52,328 bases of DNA from positions 1 to 52,328 of the forward strand of contig JAGKWW010000023.1 in NCBI GenBank assembly GCA_021151665.1. Reading direction: 5' to 3'. Below the pieces are notes generated by a model. It did no database searches and was not told the DNA's origin. It worked only from the letters and a program-made list of their open reading frames with translations. Shown one piece after another: positions 1 through 8,768 of this stretch. Made by a program: the position numbers and the translations under genes. The number at the start of each line of letters is the position of its first letter. Position 1 is the first letter of the stretch. The DNA comes from Flavobacteriaceae bacterium (GTDB taxonomy: Bacteria; Bacteroidota; Bacteroidia; Flavobacteriales; Flavobacteriaceae).

Positions 1-4
1 ATAT

Positions 5-36
5 TTGTGTATTTTACAGGACTAAGGTTATTTTTG
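5..36 (+). promoter_or_regulatory. Bacteroidota-type promoter for the histidine kinase
   Basis: TTG at 5-7 and TATTTTTG at 29-36 match the -33/-7 consensus of this phylum (TTG, TAnnTTTG) with a 21-base spacer. The -7 box ends four bases before the first ATG of the kinase gene at 41. Transcription would therefore begin at or just after that ATG, which favours the ATG at 56 as the true start or implies a near-leaderless message. Confidence 0.55.
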
Positions 37-40
37 TAAC

Positions 41-1564
41 ATGAAGTTTGCCGACATGCCGGATATTCAGGACATAGAAAGCTTAAATGCTTTTTATAAG
101 AAACTGCTGGACCAGGTTCCCGACCTGATCTTTAAAATGGTATGGCATGCTGACGACGTTTACAGCGTTACTTATGCAAGCGAAAGCGTAAACGATATTT
201 ACGAACTTACGGTAGCTGAATTTACAGGGCACACCCACAGTTTTTTCCGCGAAAGGGTAATGCCGGATGATGTTACCGGCTTTTTGAAAAGCCTTACGTA
301 CTCCAGGAAGACATTAACCAACTGGAACCATGAATTCAGGGTGGTACTTCCCAAAAAAGGGCTTCGCTACATGCGGCTTAATGCAAAGCCTGAGCTACAG
401 CATGATGGCACCATTAATTATTATGGAAGGGTAAGCGATATAACCGAAGAGAAGCAGCAGGAACTCGAACTGCAGGTAAGCGACGAGCGTTATAAGTTTG
501 CGCTTAAGGCAGCGTCTGAAGGGATATGGGACTGGAATATGGTAAACAATACCGTCTATTTTTATGGACTGGCCATGTCTATATTCGGTATGGAGGGCGA
601 TGAAATTACAGTGCCATCATCGTTCTGGTCAGGCCGCGTGCACCCGGAGGATGTGGAAAAGCGGGAGGGAGACAAAAAATCTGCGCTTGCCGTGAAAGGC
701 GGTGTCTATGAAAGCATTTACCGCGTAAAGAACCACGATGGAAAGTATCGATGGATACTGAGCCGGGGGCGGGCAGTGGAGTTTGACGGAACCGGCCGGC
801 CTCTAAGGAGCGTAGGTGTACACAGGGATATCACTGTTCTTAAAGAAAAAGAAATAGAGCTTGCCAATACCATCAATATTATTGGCAACCAGAATAACAG
901 GCTAAGCAACTTTGCGCACATTGTTTCGCATAACCTGCGGTCGCATGCGGGGAACCTGAAGATGCTGATCGATCTTTTTAAAACTGCCGAAGAAGAGGAA
1001 AAAGAAGAGATGCTCAAACACCTCGAGGCTATTTCAGACGGGCTGTATGTTACTATCGGCCACCTTAAAGAGCTGGTAGAGATACAATTTGAAATCAAGA
1101 CGGTAAAAGAGAAGCTTAACCTGAGGCATTACCTGAAAAATATTCTGAACATTCTTCATAATGAAATTACCAAGCATGGCGTTACAATTGATATAAATAT
1201 TCCGCTTGATGTAACTGTTAGCTACAATCCTGCTTATCTGGAGAGTATTTTGCTTAACTTTACTACCAATGCAATAAAGTACTCGAGCCCCGACCGGGAA
1301 CCAATGATTTCCTATGATATGGATCTTAAAAACGGGGTCAAAGTTCTGTCGATCTCAGATAACGGTTTGGGTATTGACCTGAGAAAACATAGAAATTCAC
1401 TTTTCGGAATGTACAAGACTTTCCATAAACACCAAAATTCACGCGGCATCGGGCTTTTTATCACAAAGAACCAGATTGAAGCCATGGGCGGGAAAATCGA
1501 AGTGTTTAGCGAAGTGAATAAAGGCACAACGTTTAAAATTTATTTTAATGAAGAGAATAATTAA
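41..1564 (+). CDS. PAS-domain sensor histidine kinase
   Basis: Sensor kinase expected to autophosphorylate on histidine and pass the phosphate to a receiver, probably the next gene. No signal peptide or membrane segment is visible, so it should be cytoplasmic. Two PAS_3-like sensor domains lie at about residues 20-137 and 145-270, each closing with a D-I-T motif. The phosphoacceptor helix carries SHNLRSH with the likely active His near residue 297. The ATPase domain has an N-box (TTNAIKYSS), a G1 box (ISDNGLGID) and a G2 box (SRGIGLFITKN). It overlaps the response regulator by 17 bases. The ATG at 41 gives 507 residues; the in-frame ATG at 56 gives 502 and fits better with the promoter position. 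The stimulus cannot be deduced. The assignment as a histidine kinase is secure. Confidence 0.93.
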   Translation: MKFADMPDIQDIESLNAFYKKLLDQVPDLIFKMVWHADDVYSVTYASESVNDIYELTVAEFTGHTHSFFRERVMPDDVTGFLKSLTYSRKTLTNWNHEFRVVLPKKGLRYMRLNAKPELQHDGTINYYGRVSDITEEKQQELELQVSDERYKFALKAASEGIWDWNMVNNTVYFYGLAMSIFGMEGDEITVPSSFWSGRVHPEDVEKREGDKKSALAVKGGVYESIYRVKNHDGKYRWILSRGRAVEFDGTGRPLRSVGVHRDITVLKEKEIELANTINIIGNQNNRLSNFAHIVSHNLRSHAGNLKMLIDLFKTAEEEEKEEMLKHLEAISDGLYVTIGHLKELVEIQFEIKTVKEKLNLRHYLKNILNILHNEITKHGVTIDINIPLDVTVSYNPAYLESILLNFTTNAIKYSSPDREPMISYDMDLKNGVKVLSISDNGLGIDLRKHRNSLFGMYKTFHKHQNSRGIGLFITKNQIEAMGGKIEVFSEVNKGTTFKIYFNEENN

Positions 1565-1946
1565 TCTTTTCGTTATAGATGACGATAAAATATATCATTT
1601 TCTGTTTAAAAATCTTTTGAAGCAAAATGATATACATGTTCGGGCGACCTACTTTACCAATGGTGCGGATGCAGTAGAATTTATACGGAATTGCAGCGAA
1701 GAGGATCAGCCGGACCTGATACTTCTGGACATTAATATGCCAATCATGAATGGCTGGCAGTTTTTGGAGGAGTACAACAAGCTGAAGGGCATAATAAAAA
1801 ATGATTGCATTGTATACATGATCAGCTCGAGCAATAACGATGTTGATATAGAAAGATCTAAAAGTTTTGACGGCGTTGTAAAGGACTATTTTTTAAAGCC
1901 GATATGCAAGGAAGACCTTGACAAAATATTTCTGACCCAGATATAA
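1548..1946 (+). CDS. Single-domain response regulator (receiver only)
   Basis: CheY-like receiver of 132 residues without any output domain. The acidic pocket DDD is at residues 11-13, the phosphoacceptor Asp in LLDINMP is near residue 61, and the conserved Lys is in FLKPI near the end. It starts inside the end of the kinase gene (17-base overlap), so translational coupling and a cognate pairing are likely. Single-domain receivers with this organisation usually act by protein contact or as relay proteins rather than by binding DNA; which applies here is unknown. A strong hairpin terminator follows within a few bases, so the pair forms a two-gene unit. Confidence 0.92.
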   Translation: MKRIINLFVIDDDKIYHFLFKNLLKQNDIHVRATYFTNGADAVEFIRNCSEEDQPDLILLDINMPIMNGWQFLEEYNKLKGIIKNDCIVYMISSSNNDVDIERSKSFDGVVKDYFLKPICKEDLDKIFLTQI

Positions 1947-1950
1947 AAAA

Positions 1951-1976
1951 GGCTGCCTGAAAAGGCAGCCTTTTTT
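1951..1976. terminator. Bidirectional intrinsic terminator
   Basis: An eight-base-pair stem GGCTGCCT / AGGCAGCC with a short loop is followed by six T on the plus strand and preceded by six A, so it can stop transcription from both the kinase/receiver unit and the converging rny gene. Confidence 0.85.
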
Positions 1977-1994
1977 ATGACGTTCTCTGGAGGA

Positions 1995-3560
1995 CTATTT
2001 AGCAATATTTACCGCCCTTGTTTCACGGATTACCGTGATCTTTACCTGGCCCGGATAGGTCATCTCTGTCTGTATCTTGTGCGATATCTCAAACGATAGG
2101 GTAGAAGCCATCTCATCACTTACCTTTTCGCTTTCTACAATAACCCTGAGTTCACGGCCGGCCTGTATAGCATAGGCACTCTTAACTCCCTGGAATCCGT
2201 AGGCGATATCTTCAAGGTCTTTCAGCCTCTGGATATACGAGTCAAGCACCTGCCTTCTTGCGCCCGGCCTCGCGCCTGATATGGCGTCGCAAACCTGTAC
2301 AATAGGCGATAGCAGCGATTTCATCTCTATCTCATCGTGGTGAGCGCCAATAGCATTGCACACCTCTTCTTTCTCACCGTATTTCTCTGCCCATTGCATA
2401 CCCAACAGCGCGTGCGGAAGGTCGCTTTCGGTATCCGGCACTTTTCCTATATCGTGCAGAAGGCCCGCCCTTTTTGCAAGCTTCACGTTAAGGCCAAGTT
2501 CAGCTGCCATAAGTCCGCAAAGTTTCGCAACTTCACGCGAGTGCTGCAGCAGGTTCTGCCCATAAGACGAACGGTATTTCATACGTCCCACGATCTTGAT
2601 CAGTTCGGGGTGAAGTCCGTGTATCCCCAGGTCGATAACCGTACGCTTACCAACTTCTATAATTTCGTCTTCTATTTGTTTTGATGTTTTAGCCACCACC
2701 TCTTCAATACGTGCCGGGTGGATGCGTCCGTCTGTCACAAGCTTATGTAGTGCAAGGCGTGCCACTTCGCGGCGCACAGGGTCAAAGCACGACAGGATGA
2801 TAGCCTCCGGGGTATCGTCTACAATGATCTCAACGCCGGTAGCTGCTTCCAGGGCCCGGATGTTACGGCCTTCGCGGCCAATGATGCGTCCTTTTACATC
2901 ATCAGACTCGATATTGAATACCGATACGCAGTTTTCTACCGCTTCTTCTGTACCCACACGCTGAATAGTACTAATGATGATCTTTTTCGCCTCCTGTTGA
3001 GCAGTTAGCTTTGCTTCTTCAATAGTTTCCTGGATGTGAGACATCGCGCTTGTCTTCGCCTCTGCTTTAAGGCTCTCTACAAGCTGGTTCTTGGCTTCCT
3101 CTGCCGAAAGGCCGGATATTACTTCCAGCTGGTCTACCTGGCTTTTGTGAAGCCTGTCTATTTCCTGCTGTTTTTTATCAAGGTAGTCTACACGGTTATT
3201 GTAATCCGCTATCTTAACCTCGAGTTCATCGTTTAGTTTCTTAGACTTTGCAAGTTCATTGCTCACCTGAGATTCTTTATCACGGGTGCGTTTTTCGGCC
3301 TCGGCAATCTTTTTGTCTTTGCCCAGTATTACCTGCTCATGCTCCGCCTTTAGCTCAAGGAATTTTTCCTTAGCCTGAAGCAGCTTGTCCTTTTTAATGG
3401 CCTCAGCCTCGCTGGTGGCATCTTTTACGATGCCTGCGGCCTGCCTTTTGGCTTCGGCAAGAAGCCCCGTTACACTTTTCTTTTCAAGGAATTTTGCTAT
3501 CCCGAAGCCTACTGCGGCCCCTACAACAATTCCGATAATTATAGCTAATGTTGCGTCCAT
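1995..3560 (-). CDS. rny: Ribonuclease Y
   Basis: Membrane-anchored endoribonuclease that starts mRNA turnover. The 521-residue protein has the full family layout: an N-terminal membrane helix (residues 3-22), a long charged coiled coil (about 28-195), a KH RNA-binding domain with GRIIGREGRN near 224-233, and an HD domain with the LLHDIGK metal-binding motif near 367-373. Length matches family members (about 520). It lies downstream of zapA on the same strand, separated by about 210 bases that appear to encode a 6S RNA. The ATG at 3560 places the membrane helix right at the N-terminus, as expected. Confidence 0.97.
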   Translation of the reverse strand: MDATLAIIIGIVVGAAVGFGIAKFLEKKSVTGLLAEAKRQAAGIVKDATSEAEAIKKDKLLQAKEKFLELKAEHEQVILGKDKKIAEAEKRTRDKESQVSNELAKSKKLNDELEVKIADYNNRVDYLDKKQQEIDRLHKSQVDQLEVISGLSAEEAKNQLVESLKAEAKTSAMSHIQETIEEAKLTAQQEAKKIIISTIQRVGTEEAVENCVSVFNIESDDVKGRIIGREGRNIRALEAATGVEIIVDDTPEAIILSCFDPVRREVARLALHKLVTDGRIHPARIEEVVAKTSKQIEDEIIEVGKRTVIDLGIHGLHPELIKIVGRMKYRSSYGQNLLQHSREVAKLCGLMAAELGLNVKLAKRAGLLHDIGKVPDTESDLPHALLGMQWAEKYGEKEEVCNAIGAHHDEIEMKSLLSPIVQVCDAISGARPGARRQVLDSYIQRLKDLEDIAYGFQGVKSAYAIQAGRELRVIVESEKVSDEMASTLSFEISHKIQTEMTYPGQVKITVIRETRAVNIAK

Positions 3561-3583
3561 AGATTTTTGTTGGTGTATAGATA

Positions 3584-3750
3584 TAAAAAAGCCTGCATCA
3601 GGATGATTGTATAAACTCGTTTAGACAAGTTTTGAGCTAACCCGCTGTTCAAGGATCTGCGCAAGGCAGCATGCTATAGTAGCGGCGATTCGCCCATTTT
3701 AAAGAATTGGCGTTGAGTTTATCAAATATGTGCTAATGCAGGCAGTATTT
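3584..3750 (-). ncRNA. ssrS: Probable 6S RNA (flavobacterial type)
   Basis: The gap between zapA and rny holds no plausible protein. On the minus strand its two ends can pair: bases 3733-3743 pair with 3591-3601 over 11 positions (one G-U), with the 3' arm followed directly by six T. A long-range terminal stem closing about 165 nt with a T-run is what a 6S RNA looks like, and an internal GGCGA/TCGCC hairpin lies in the middle. A 6S RNA beside zapA is a recurring arrangement in bacteria. I infer the identity from context and terminal pairing, not from a covariance-model hit; the exact ends are approximate, and no consensus -7 box was found at the expected place. Confidence 0.6.
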
Positions 3751-3771
3751 TGACTATTTGTAAGAACGTAT

Positions 3772-4065
3772 TTATCTGTCCAGGAGGTCTCCAAGCCGTT
3801 TATCCATTTCCGTAAGCCGCTGGATGGCGCTTTCCGTATCAACAGATACGTCCAGCTTGCGCTGCTCGGCCTGCGCTGCAAACTGCAAAGCGCACATTGC
3901 CAGTACATCCTGCTTATCGCGTACTGCATAATTCTCTTCAAACTGCTTGATCATCGCATCTATCTTTTTAGAGGCGCTCCTCAGGCCTTCTTCCTGCGAT
4001 GGATCTACTGTAAGGGGGTAAACCCTGTCGGCGATAGATATCTTTATTTTAAGTTTCTCGCCCAT
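3772..4065 (-). CDS. zapA: Cell division protein ZapA
   Basis: Small cytoplasmic protein that cross-links FtsZ filaments at midcell. The 97-residue sequence shows the family pattern: an N-terminal beta region beginning KLKIKISIADRVYPL, then LRSASKKIDAMIKQFEE, then an amphipathic coiled-coil helix with LAMCALQFAAQ. Length is typical (about 100). It starts five bases after the stop of a coiled-coil gene, so the two are probably co-transcribed and translated together. The probable 6S RNA follows. Confidence 0.92.
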   Translation of the reverse strand: MGEKLKIKISIADRVYPLTVDPSQEEGLRSASKKIDAMIKQFEENYAVRDKQDVLAMCALQFAAQAEQRKLDVSVDTESAIQRLTEMDKRLGDLLDR

Positions 4066-4070
4066 ACAGC

Positions 4071-4361
4071 TTAGTCAGAGAGTTGTGCTATGCAATAATC
4101 AATTTCCCGGATCAATGAATTTATCTTGAGTTTAGTCTCCCGTTTATTTTCGTCACTGCCCAGTAGCGAATTGGCCATTTTCAGGGTATCGTTTTGCTTT
4201 TTCAGCGCTTCGATATCTGTTTGCTGCCTCCTGATCTCTCCGGCCGACCTGTTTACTGCATCCTCCAGCTGCCGGTTTGCCTTTTCCAGGGTTTCCAGCT
4301 TTCGTGCCAGCTTTTCCAGCTTAGCTTCCAGAGAATCAACAATTTCGGTTATACCGGCCAT
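4071..4361 (-). CDS. Coiled-coil protein upstream of zapA
   Basis: A 96-residue, highly charged protein with heptad-like repeats through nearly its whole length (leucines in LEAKLEKLARKLETLEKANRQL and similar) and no signal peptide. It is the first gene of a unit with zapA, six bases apart. Position and coiled-coil character suggest a divisome partner of ZapA analogous to ZapB, but this is inference: sequence similarity to ZapB cannot be shown by eye. A good promoter lies just upstream (4389-4418). Confidence 0.8.
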   Translation of the reverse strand: MAGITEIVDSLEAKLEKLARKLETLEKANRQLEDAVNRSAGEIRRQQTDIEALKKQNDTLKMANSLLGSDENKRETKLKINSLIREIDYCIAQLSD

Positions 4362-4388
4362 AAAGTCAATTTTCGCTACAATAAGTTA

Positions 4389-4418
4389 CAAAGTTAGGAT
4401 TAGTTTGCTTACAGGCAA
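4389..4418 (-). promoter_or_regulatory. Promoter of the coiled-coil/zapA unit
   Basis: On the minus strand TTG (4418-4416) is followed after 19 bases by TAACTTTG (4396-4389), an exact TAnnTTTG box, 28 bases ahead of the start codon at 4361. Confidence 0.65.
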
Positions 4419-4540
4419 TAGTTTTTAGCAAAAAAACGTTGTCGCTACTTTATTTAGTTGTAATATTTTGGACAGTAATCAGTTATAACTAATAGTTAAT
4501 GTGCTTAGATTTTAGTAGCGGTTTTTGCTATTTTAGCGAT

Positions 4541-6256
4541 ATGAGATTATCAGTTTTACTTTTACTATCCGCCATTCCCTGTTTTTCGCAAACGCAATAT
4601 CCGCAGGATTATTTTCGCTCACCCATGGATATACCCATCCATCCTTCGGGCACCTTTGGTGAGTTGCGTACCAACCATTTTCATGCCGGGCTCGACTTCA
4701 GGACCCAGCAAAAAACCGGCCTGCCTGTGTACGCGGCGGCGGCAGGCTATGTGTCGCGCATAAAAGTTTCATCGTATGGCTATGGTACTGCATTATACAT
4801 AGACCATCCGAACGGATATACCACATTATACGGCCACCTGTTAAAATATGCCCCCAAAATAGAGGAGTACGTTCGCTCCCGCCAGTATGAAAAGCAAAGT
4901 TTTGAGATAGAGATATTTCCGAAACCGGGCGAGCTTCCTGTTACTAAAGGAGAATTGGTTGCACTTTCAGGCAATTCGGGAGGCTCCGGCGGCCCACACC
5001 TGCACTTTGAATACCGCGACACCAAAACCGAGATGATCATCAATCCGTTGCTTTTCGGATTAAATAAAAAAATGAAGGATACCAAAGCCCCTACGGTTTA
5101 CGGGCTGATGGTGTACCCCCTTGCAGACGACGCAGTGGTTAACGAAAGCAAGCAGCCGATGTTGCTCAGTGTGAAGCAGCAGCCGGACGGTACCTATCTT
5201 GCCGACAAGGTATACGCCCGCGGGAAGATGGGGTTTGCAGTAAATGCTACAGACAAATCCACCGGAAGTTTCGGTAACAATGGCATTTACAAGGTACAGA
5301 CTTACTTCAACGGTACGCCGTATTACGGATACGAGTTCAACACTTTCGCGTTTGATGAGTCGCGGTATGTCAATGCTTTTATAGACTATCCAAGGTATTA
5401 CTCCACCGGGCAGCGTTTCCAGAAGCTGTTTATGCGCAACCCCTACCCGTTGTCGCTTTTAAAAGGGCAGGGCGATGGAATATTCAATGTGGTAAAAGAT
5501 ACGGTGAAGAATTTTCGCATTGAGGTTGCCGACTTTCATGGCAATAAGAGCATAATCAACGGCACTATTGAATATTCAGATAAGCCGGCGTCGGTCGTTT
5601 CGCAAAAAAAGATCACTCCCTACTTTGTGAAGGCAGCCAATGACAATGCTTATACACAAGACGATGTGTCGGTTTTCATTCCTGCCAATGCTTTTTACGA
5701 AGACTTTTTTATGGAATTCCGCGTTAAGGATTCAATTCTCACCCTGCATAACCCCACCGTGCCGGTGCATACCAATGTGGTAATATCATGGGATGTAAAA
5801 AAGATGCCCAAAGAGGTTTTACAAAAAACCTTTATTGCTACCGTAGTGGGAAAAGGGCTTAACTACAATGCCAGCAAGATGGAAGATGGTAGGCTTACGG
5901 CAAAAATAAAAGTGCTGGGCAATTTCAGGCTGGCGCAGGATAACAACCCGCCGAAAATATTTGGCGCCGATTTTAAAGAAGGGGAGTGGCTTACCAAAAA
6001 AGACACATTCGGCCTTAAGATATCCGACGACCTTTCGGGCATTGCAACTTACGATGCGTGGATAAACGGCAAATGGGCGCTATTGCATTACGATTATAAA
6101 ACCCGCAATATTTTTCACAACTTCAGCGACGGGATTGTAGAAGAAGGGCGCAACAATTTGAAGGTGGTGGTTACCGATAATGTGGGAAATTCTGCTACCT
6201 TTGAAACGTATTTTTTCAGATCACAAAACAGTACTTCGCTTGAATCAGATAAATAA
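4541..6256 (+). CDS. M23 family metallopeptidase (exported)
   Basis: Peptidoglycan endopeptidase of the lysostaphin/LytM class. A signal peptide (MRLSVLLLLSAIPCFSQ) begins at the ATG at 4541; an upstream ATG at 4499 would bury it, so 4541 is preferred, giving 571 residues. The Zn site is complete: HAGLDFR for the first His/Asp pair and PHLHFEY for the HxH, within the first 180 residues. The remaining roughly 380 residues form a beta-rich extension of unknown role. It overlaps the following TonB-dependent receptor, suggesting coupled expression of a wall hydrolase and an outer-membrane transporter. Confidence 0.92.
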   Translation: MRLSVLLLLSAIPCFSQTQYPQDYFRSPMDIPIHPSGTFGELRTNHFHAGLDFRTQQKTGLPVYAAAAGYVSRIKVSSYGYGTALYIDHPNGYTTLYGHLLKYAPKIEEYVRSRQYEKQSFEIEIFPKPGELPVTKGELVALSGNSGGSGGPHLHFEYRDTKTEMIINPLLFGLNKKMKDTKAPTVYGLMVYPLADDAVVNESKQPMLLSVKQQPDGTYLADKVYARGKMGFAVNATDKSTGSFGNNGIYKVQTYFNGTPYYGYEFNTFAFDESRYVNAFIDYPRYYSTGQRFQKLFMRNPYPLSLLKGQGDGIFNVVKDTVKNFRIEVADFHGNKSIINGTIEYSDKPASVVSQKKITPYFVKAANDNAYTQDDVSVFIPANAFYEDFFMEFRVKDSILTLHNPTVPVHTNVVISWDVKKMPKEVLQKTFIATVVGKGLNYNASKMEDGRLTAKIKVLGNFRLAQDNNPPKIFGADFKEGEWLTKKDTFGLKISDDLSGIATYDAWINGKWALLHYDYKTRNIFHNFSDGIVEEGRNNLKVVVTDNVGNSATFETYFFRSQNSTSLESDK

Positions 6257-8723
6257 GTTCCTTACACTCATCGTATTATTCATCGGGCTTGCATCTTTTG
6301 CCCAGGCTCCGGTCATTTACGGGATTATACTAAATGAAAATCATCAGCCGGTAGAAGGCGTGTCTGTATATTACGAATATGGCGGTACACGCATTACCTC
6401 GATATCCAACGCCACGGGCTTTTACAAACTCGACCTTCAGGCCGATAAGCCGGTAACCGTTTATTTTCAGCATGAAAGTTTTGCGCTATCATCTATTGCC
6501 GATGTAAACCTGCCCAAGGGTAAGGCTTTCGAGTTTAATTTAATGATGCTTCAGGGCGCCGAACAGATACAGGGCGTCGTAATAGAGTCGGGTGGAAGGC
6601 GCGCCGTTCAGGGCCTTATCGGCATTTCGCCGGAAACGATCCGTAAAATTCCGGGCGCCAATCCAGGTGTAGAGAACATCATCAAGCTATTGGGCGGCAG
6701 CAGCAACAACGAAATGAGTACAGCCTATACGGTGCGCGGTGGTAATTATGATGAAAACCTGGTATATGTAGAAGACTTTGAAATATACCGCCCGTTCCTT
6801 ATCCGCTCAGGGCAGCAGGAAGGGCTTAGCTTTACCAATACCACGATGGTGGAGAATGTTGATTTTTCTGCCGGTGGCTTCCAGGCCAAGTACGGCGATA
6901 AGCTTTCATCCGTTCTTGATATAACCTATCGCCGGCCGGTGCGTTATGGCGCCGAACTCGAAGCCAGCTTTCTGGGCGGAAGCCTTACGCTGGAAGGGAT
7001 AAGTAAAGATCAGCGGCTGAGCGCTATTGTGGGTGCCCGCTACCGCGATAACAGCCTCCTGGTAAACAGCCAGCAGACGCAAACTAATTTTCATCCGGCA
7101 TTCGCCGATGTGCAGACGATGATCAATTTTGATGCCTCGCCGCGCTGGCAGCATACCTTTTTGGGCAACATATCGCAGAATAAATACGACTACCAGCCGC
7201 TGACGCGCCAGACCAATTTCGGTACCATTACCGATCCGCGTGCGCTGGTTATTTATTATGAAGGACAGGAGAAAGATAAGTACACAACGTATTTCGGCGC
7301 ATACAAAACCACATTTAAAGCTTCGGATAAATTTACGCTGAAGCTGATAGGCTCCATTTACCACACGCAGGAGCAGGAACATTTTGACATACTGGCGCAA
7401 TATGCGTTAGGTTCTGTTGATACTAACATTGGGTCGGAGTCCTTTGGCGATTGTATAGATTGTGCGCCGGCGGGCGGCCAGCTCAACCATGCACGTAATG
7501 ACCTTGACGCCCTAATCGTAAATGCCGAGGTAAAAGGTTACCACAACTTCAGGAAGCACCTTTTGGAATGGGGTGTCAAATATACGCGCGAAGATATACG
7601 CGACAGGCTCGTAGAATACGAAGTGATCGACTCAGCAGGATTTTCGGTGAACCCACCGCGCGAAGACCTTGCAGAAAATGACCAGCCATATAATCCCTAC
7701 ACGGGGCCTCTGGTCCCTTATCAAAACGCGCGTGCGCTCAATTTTGCCCAGATTAACCGCTTTTCAGGCTTTTTGATGTGGAGCCGCCGCTTGACATGGG
7801 GCGATAGCGATGTTTTCCTTAACGCCGGTGTGCGCGCCCATCAATGGATGGTAAATGTAGACAATGGTCCCGACGGCAGCAGCCAGGTAACGGTAAGCCC
7901 GCGAGCCCAGTTCGCCATCAAGCCAAGATGGAACCGCGATATGCTGTTCCGCCTTTCGGGAGGTTTCTATCACCAGCCGCCCTTTTACCGGGAACTTCGG
8001 GATGCGCAGGGTGTAGTGCAGCCTAATGTAAAAGCACAGCAATCCATACATGTTGTGCTGGGTAATGACTACAGCTTTAAGATGTGGGAGCGCCCATTCA
8101 AACTCGTTACTGAGGCTTACTATAAAAAGCTCGATGATGTAAATACGTACACTATTGAAAACGTACGAATCCGTTACCGCGCAAATAATGATGCGGTGGC
8201 TTATGTATATGGAGCGGATATGAGGCTGAACGGGCAGTTCGTTCCGGGAACTGAGTCGTGGGTAACGGTGGGCTACATGAAAACTGAAGAAAACATCAAC
8301 AACCGTGGCTATATTGCCCGCCCAACCGACCAACGCATGAGGGTGGCGGTGCTTTTTCAGGATTATGTGCCGAACATACCGAGCCTTAAAATGTACCTGA
8401 ACCTCGTGTATAATACCGGCCTTCCCGGCGGATCGCCTTCGTATGCCGATTCTTACGATTACCAGACAAGGCTTACATCCTATAAGCGTGCCGATGCGGG
8501 ATTCTCTTACGTGTTTGCAGATGCTAAAAAGCAATACCCGAAAGGCCACTGGCTGAGCCCTTTCCGTGAGCTGGCGTTGGGGCTTGAGATATTCAACCTT
8601 TTCGATAACCAGAACTCCATTACGAACACCTGGGTGCGCGATGCCTATTCAAAGCGTGAGTATGGTATTCCCAACTACCTTACAAGCCGTGTATTTAGCT
8701 TAAAGCTGAATGTAAGGATATAG
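6240..8723 (+). CDS. TonB-dependent receptor
   Basis: Outer-membrane beta-barrel importer energised by TonB. Order of parts: signal peptide (INKFLTLIVLFIGLASFAQ), a carboxypeptidase-regulatory-like domain (about 25-110), a plug domain with SPETIRKIPGANPGVENIIK and YTVRGGNYDEN, then a long barrel ending in an aromatic-rich strand (SLKLNVRI). The best signal peptide starts at a TTG at 6240 (827 residues). The ATG at 6180 would add 20 charged residues in front of it. Either way the gene overlaps the M23 gene. The substrate is not evident; no SusD partner is next to it. Confidence 0.93.
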   Translation: MNQINKFLTLIVLFIGLASFAQAPVIYGIILNENHQPVEGVSVYYEYGGTRITSISNATGFYKLDLQADKPVTVYFQHESFALSSIADVNLPKGKAFEFNLMMLQGAEQIQGVVIESGGRRAVQGLIGISPETIRKIPGANPGVENIIKLLGGSSNNEMSTAYTVRGGNYDENLVYVEDFEIYRPFLIRSGQQEGLSFTNTTMVENVDFSAGGFQAKYGDKLSSVLDITYRRPVRYGAELEASFLGGSLTLEGISKDQRLSAIVGARYRDNSLLVNSQQTQTNFHPAFADVQTMINFDASPRWQHTFLGNISQNKYDYQPLTRQTNFGTITDPRALVIYYEGQEKDKYTTYFGAYKTTFKASDKFTLKLIGSIYHTQEQEHFDILAQYALGSVDTNIGSESFGDCIDCAPAGGQLNHARNDLDALIVNAEVKGYHNFRKHLLEWGVKYTREDIRDRLVEYEVIDSAGFSVNPPREDLAENDQPYNPYTGPLVPYQNARALNFAQINRFSGFLMWSRRLTWGDSDVFLNAGVRAHQWMVNVDNGPDGSSQVTVSPRAQFAIKPRWNRDMLFRLSGGFYHQPPFYRELRDAQGVVQPNVKAQQSIHVVLGNDYSFKMWERPFKLVTEAYYKKLDDVNTYTIENVRIRYRANNDAVAYVYGADMRLNGQFVPGTESWVTVGYMKTEENINNRGYIARPTDQRMRVAVLFQDYVPNIPSLKMYLNLVYNTGLPGGSPSYADSYDYQTRLTSYKRADAGFSYVFADAKKQYPKGHWLSPFRELALGLEIFNLFDNQNSITNTWVRDAYSKREYGIPNYLTSRVFSLKLNVRI

Positions 8724-8724
8724 G

Positions 8725-8751
8725 TTGTTCCGATCTTTTTAGTTATTTTTG
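8725..8751 (+). promoter_or_regulatory. Promoter of the lipoprotein gene
   Basis: TTG at 8725-8727 and TATTTTTG at 8744-8751 with a 16-base spacer, 17 bases before the ATG at 8769. The lipoprotein may thus be expressed apart from the receptor upstream. Confidence 0.5.
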
Positions 8752-8768
8752 GTTAAGCATTAGATACA

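Noticed and set aside
4499..4540. An upstream ATG for the M23 peptidase
   Set aside because: It would place 14 residues in front of an excellent signal peptide, so the ATG at 4541 is preferred.
7764..8549. A 261-residue open frame on the minus strand
   Set aside because: It lies fully inside the TonB-dependent receptor gene, in the opposite strand, with no promoter or start context and an unusual composition; it is a shadow frame.
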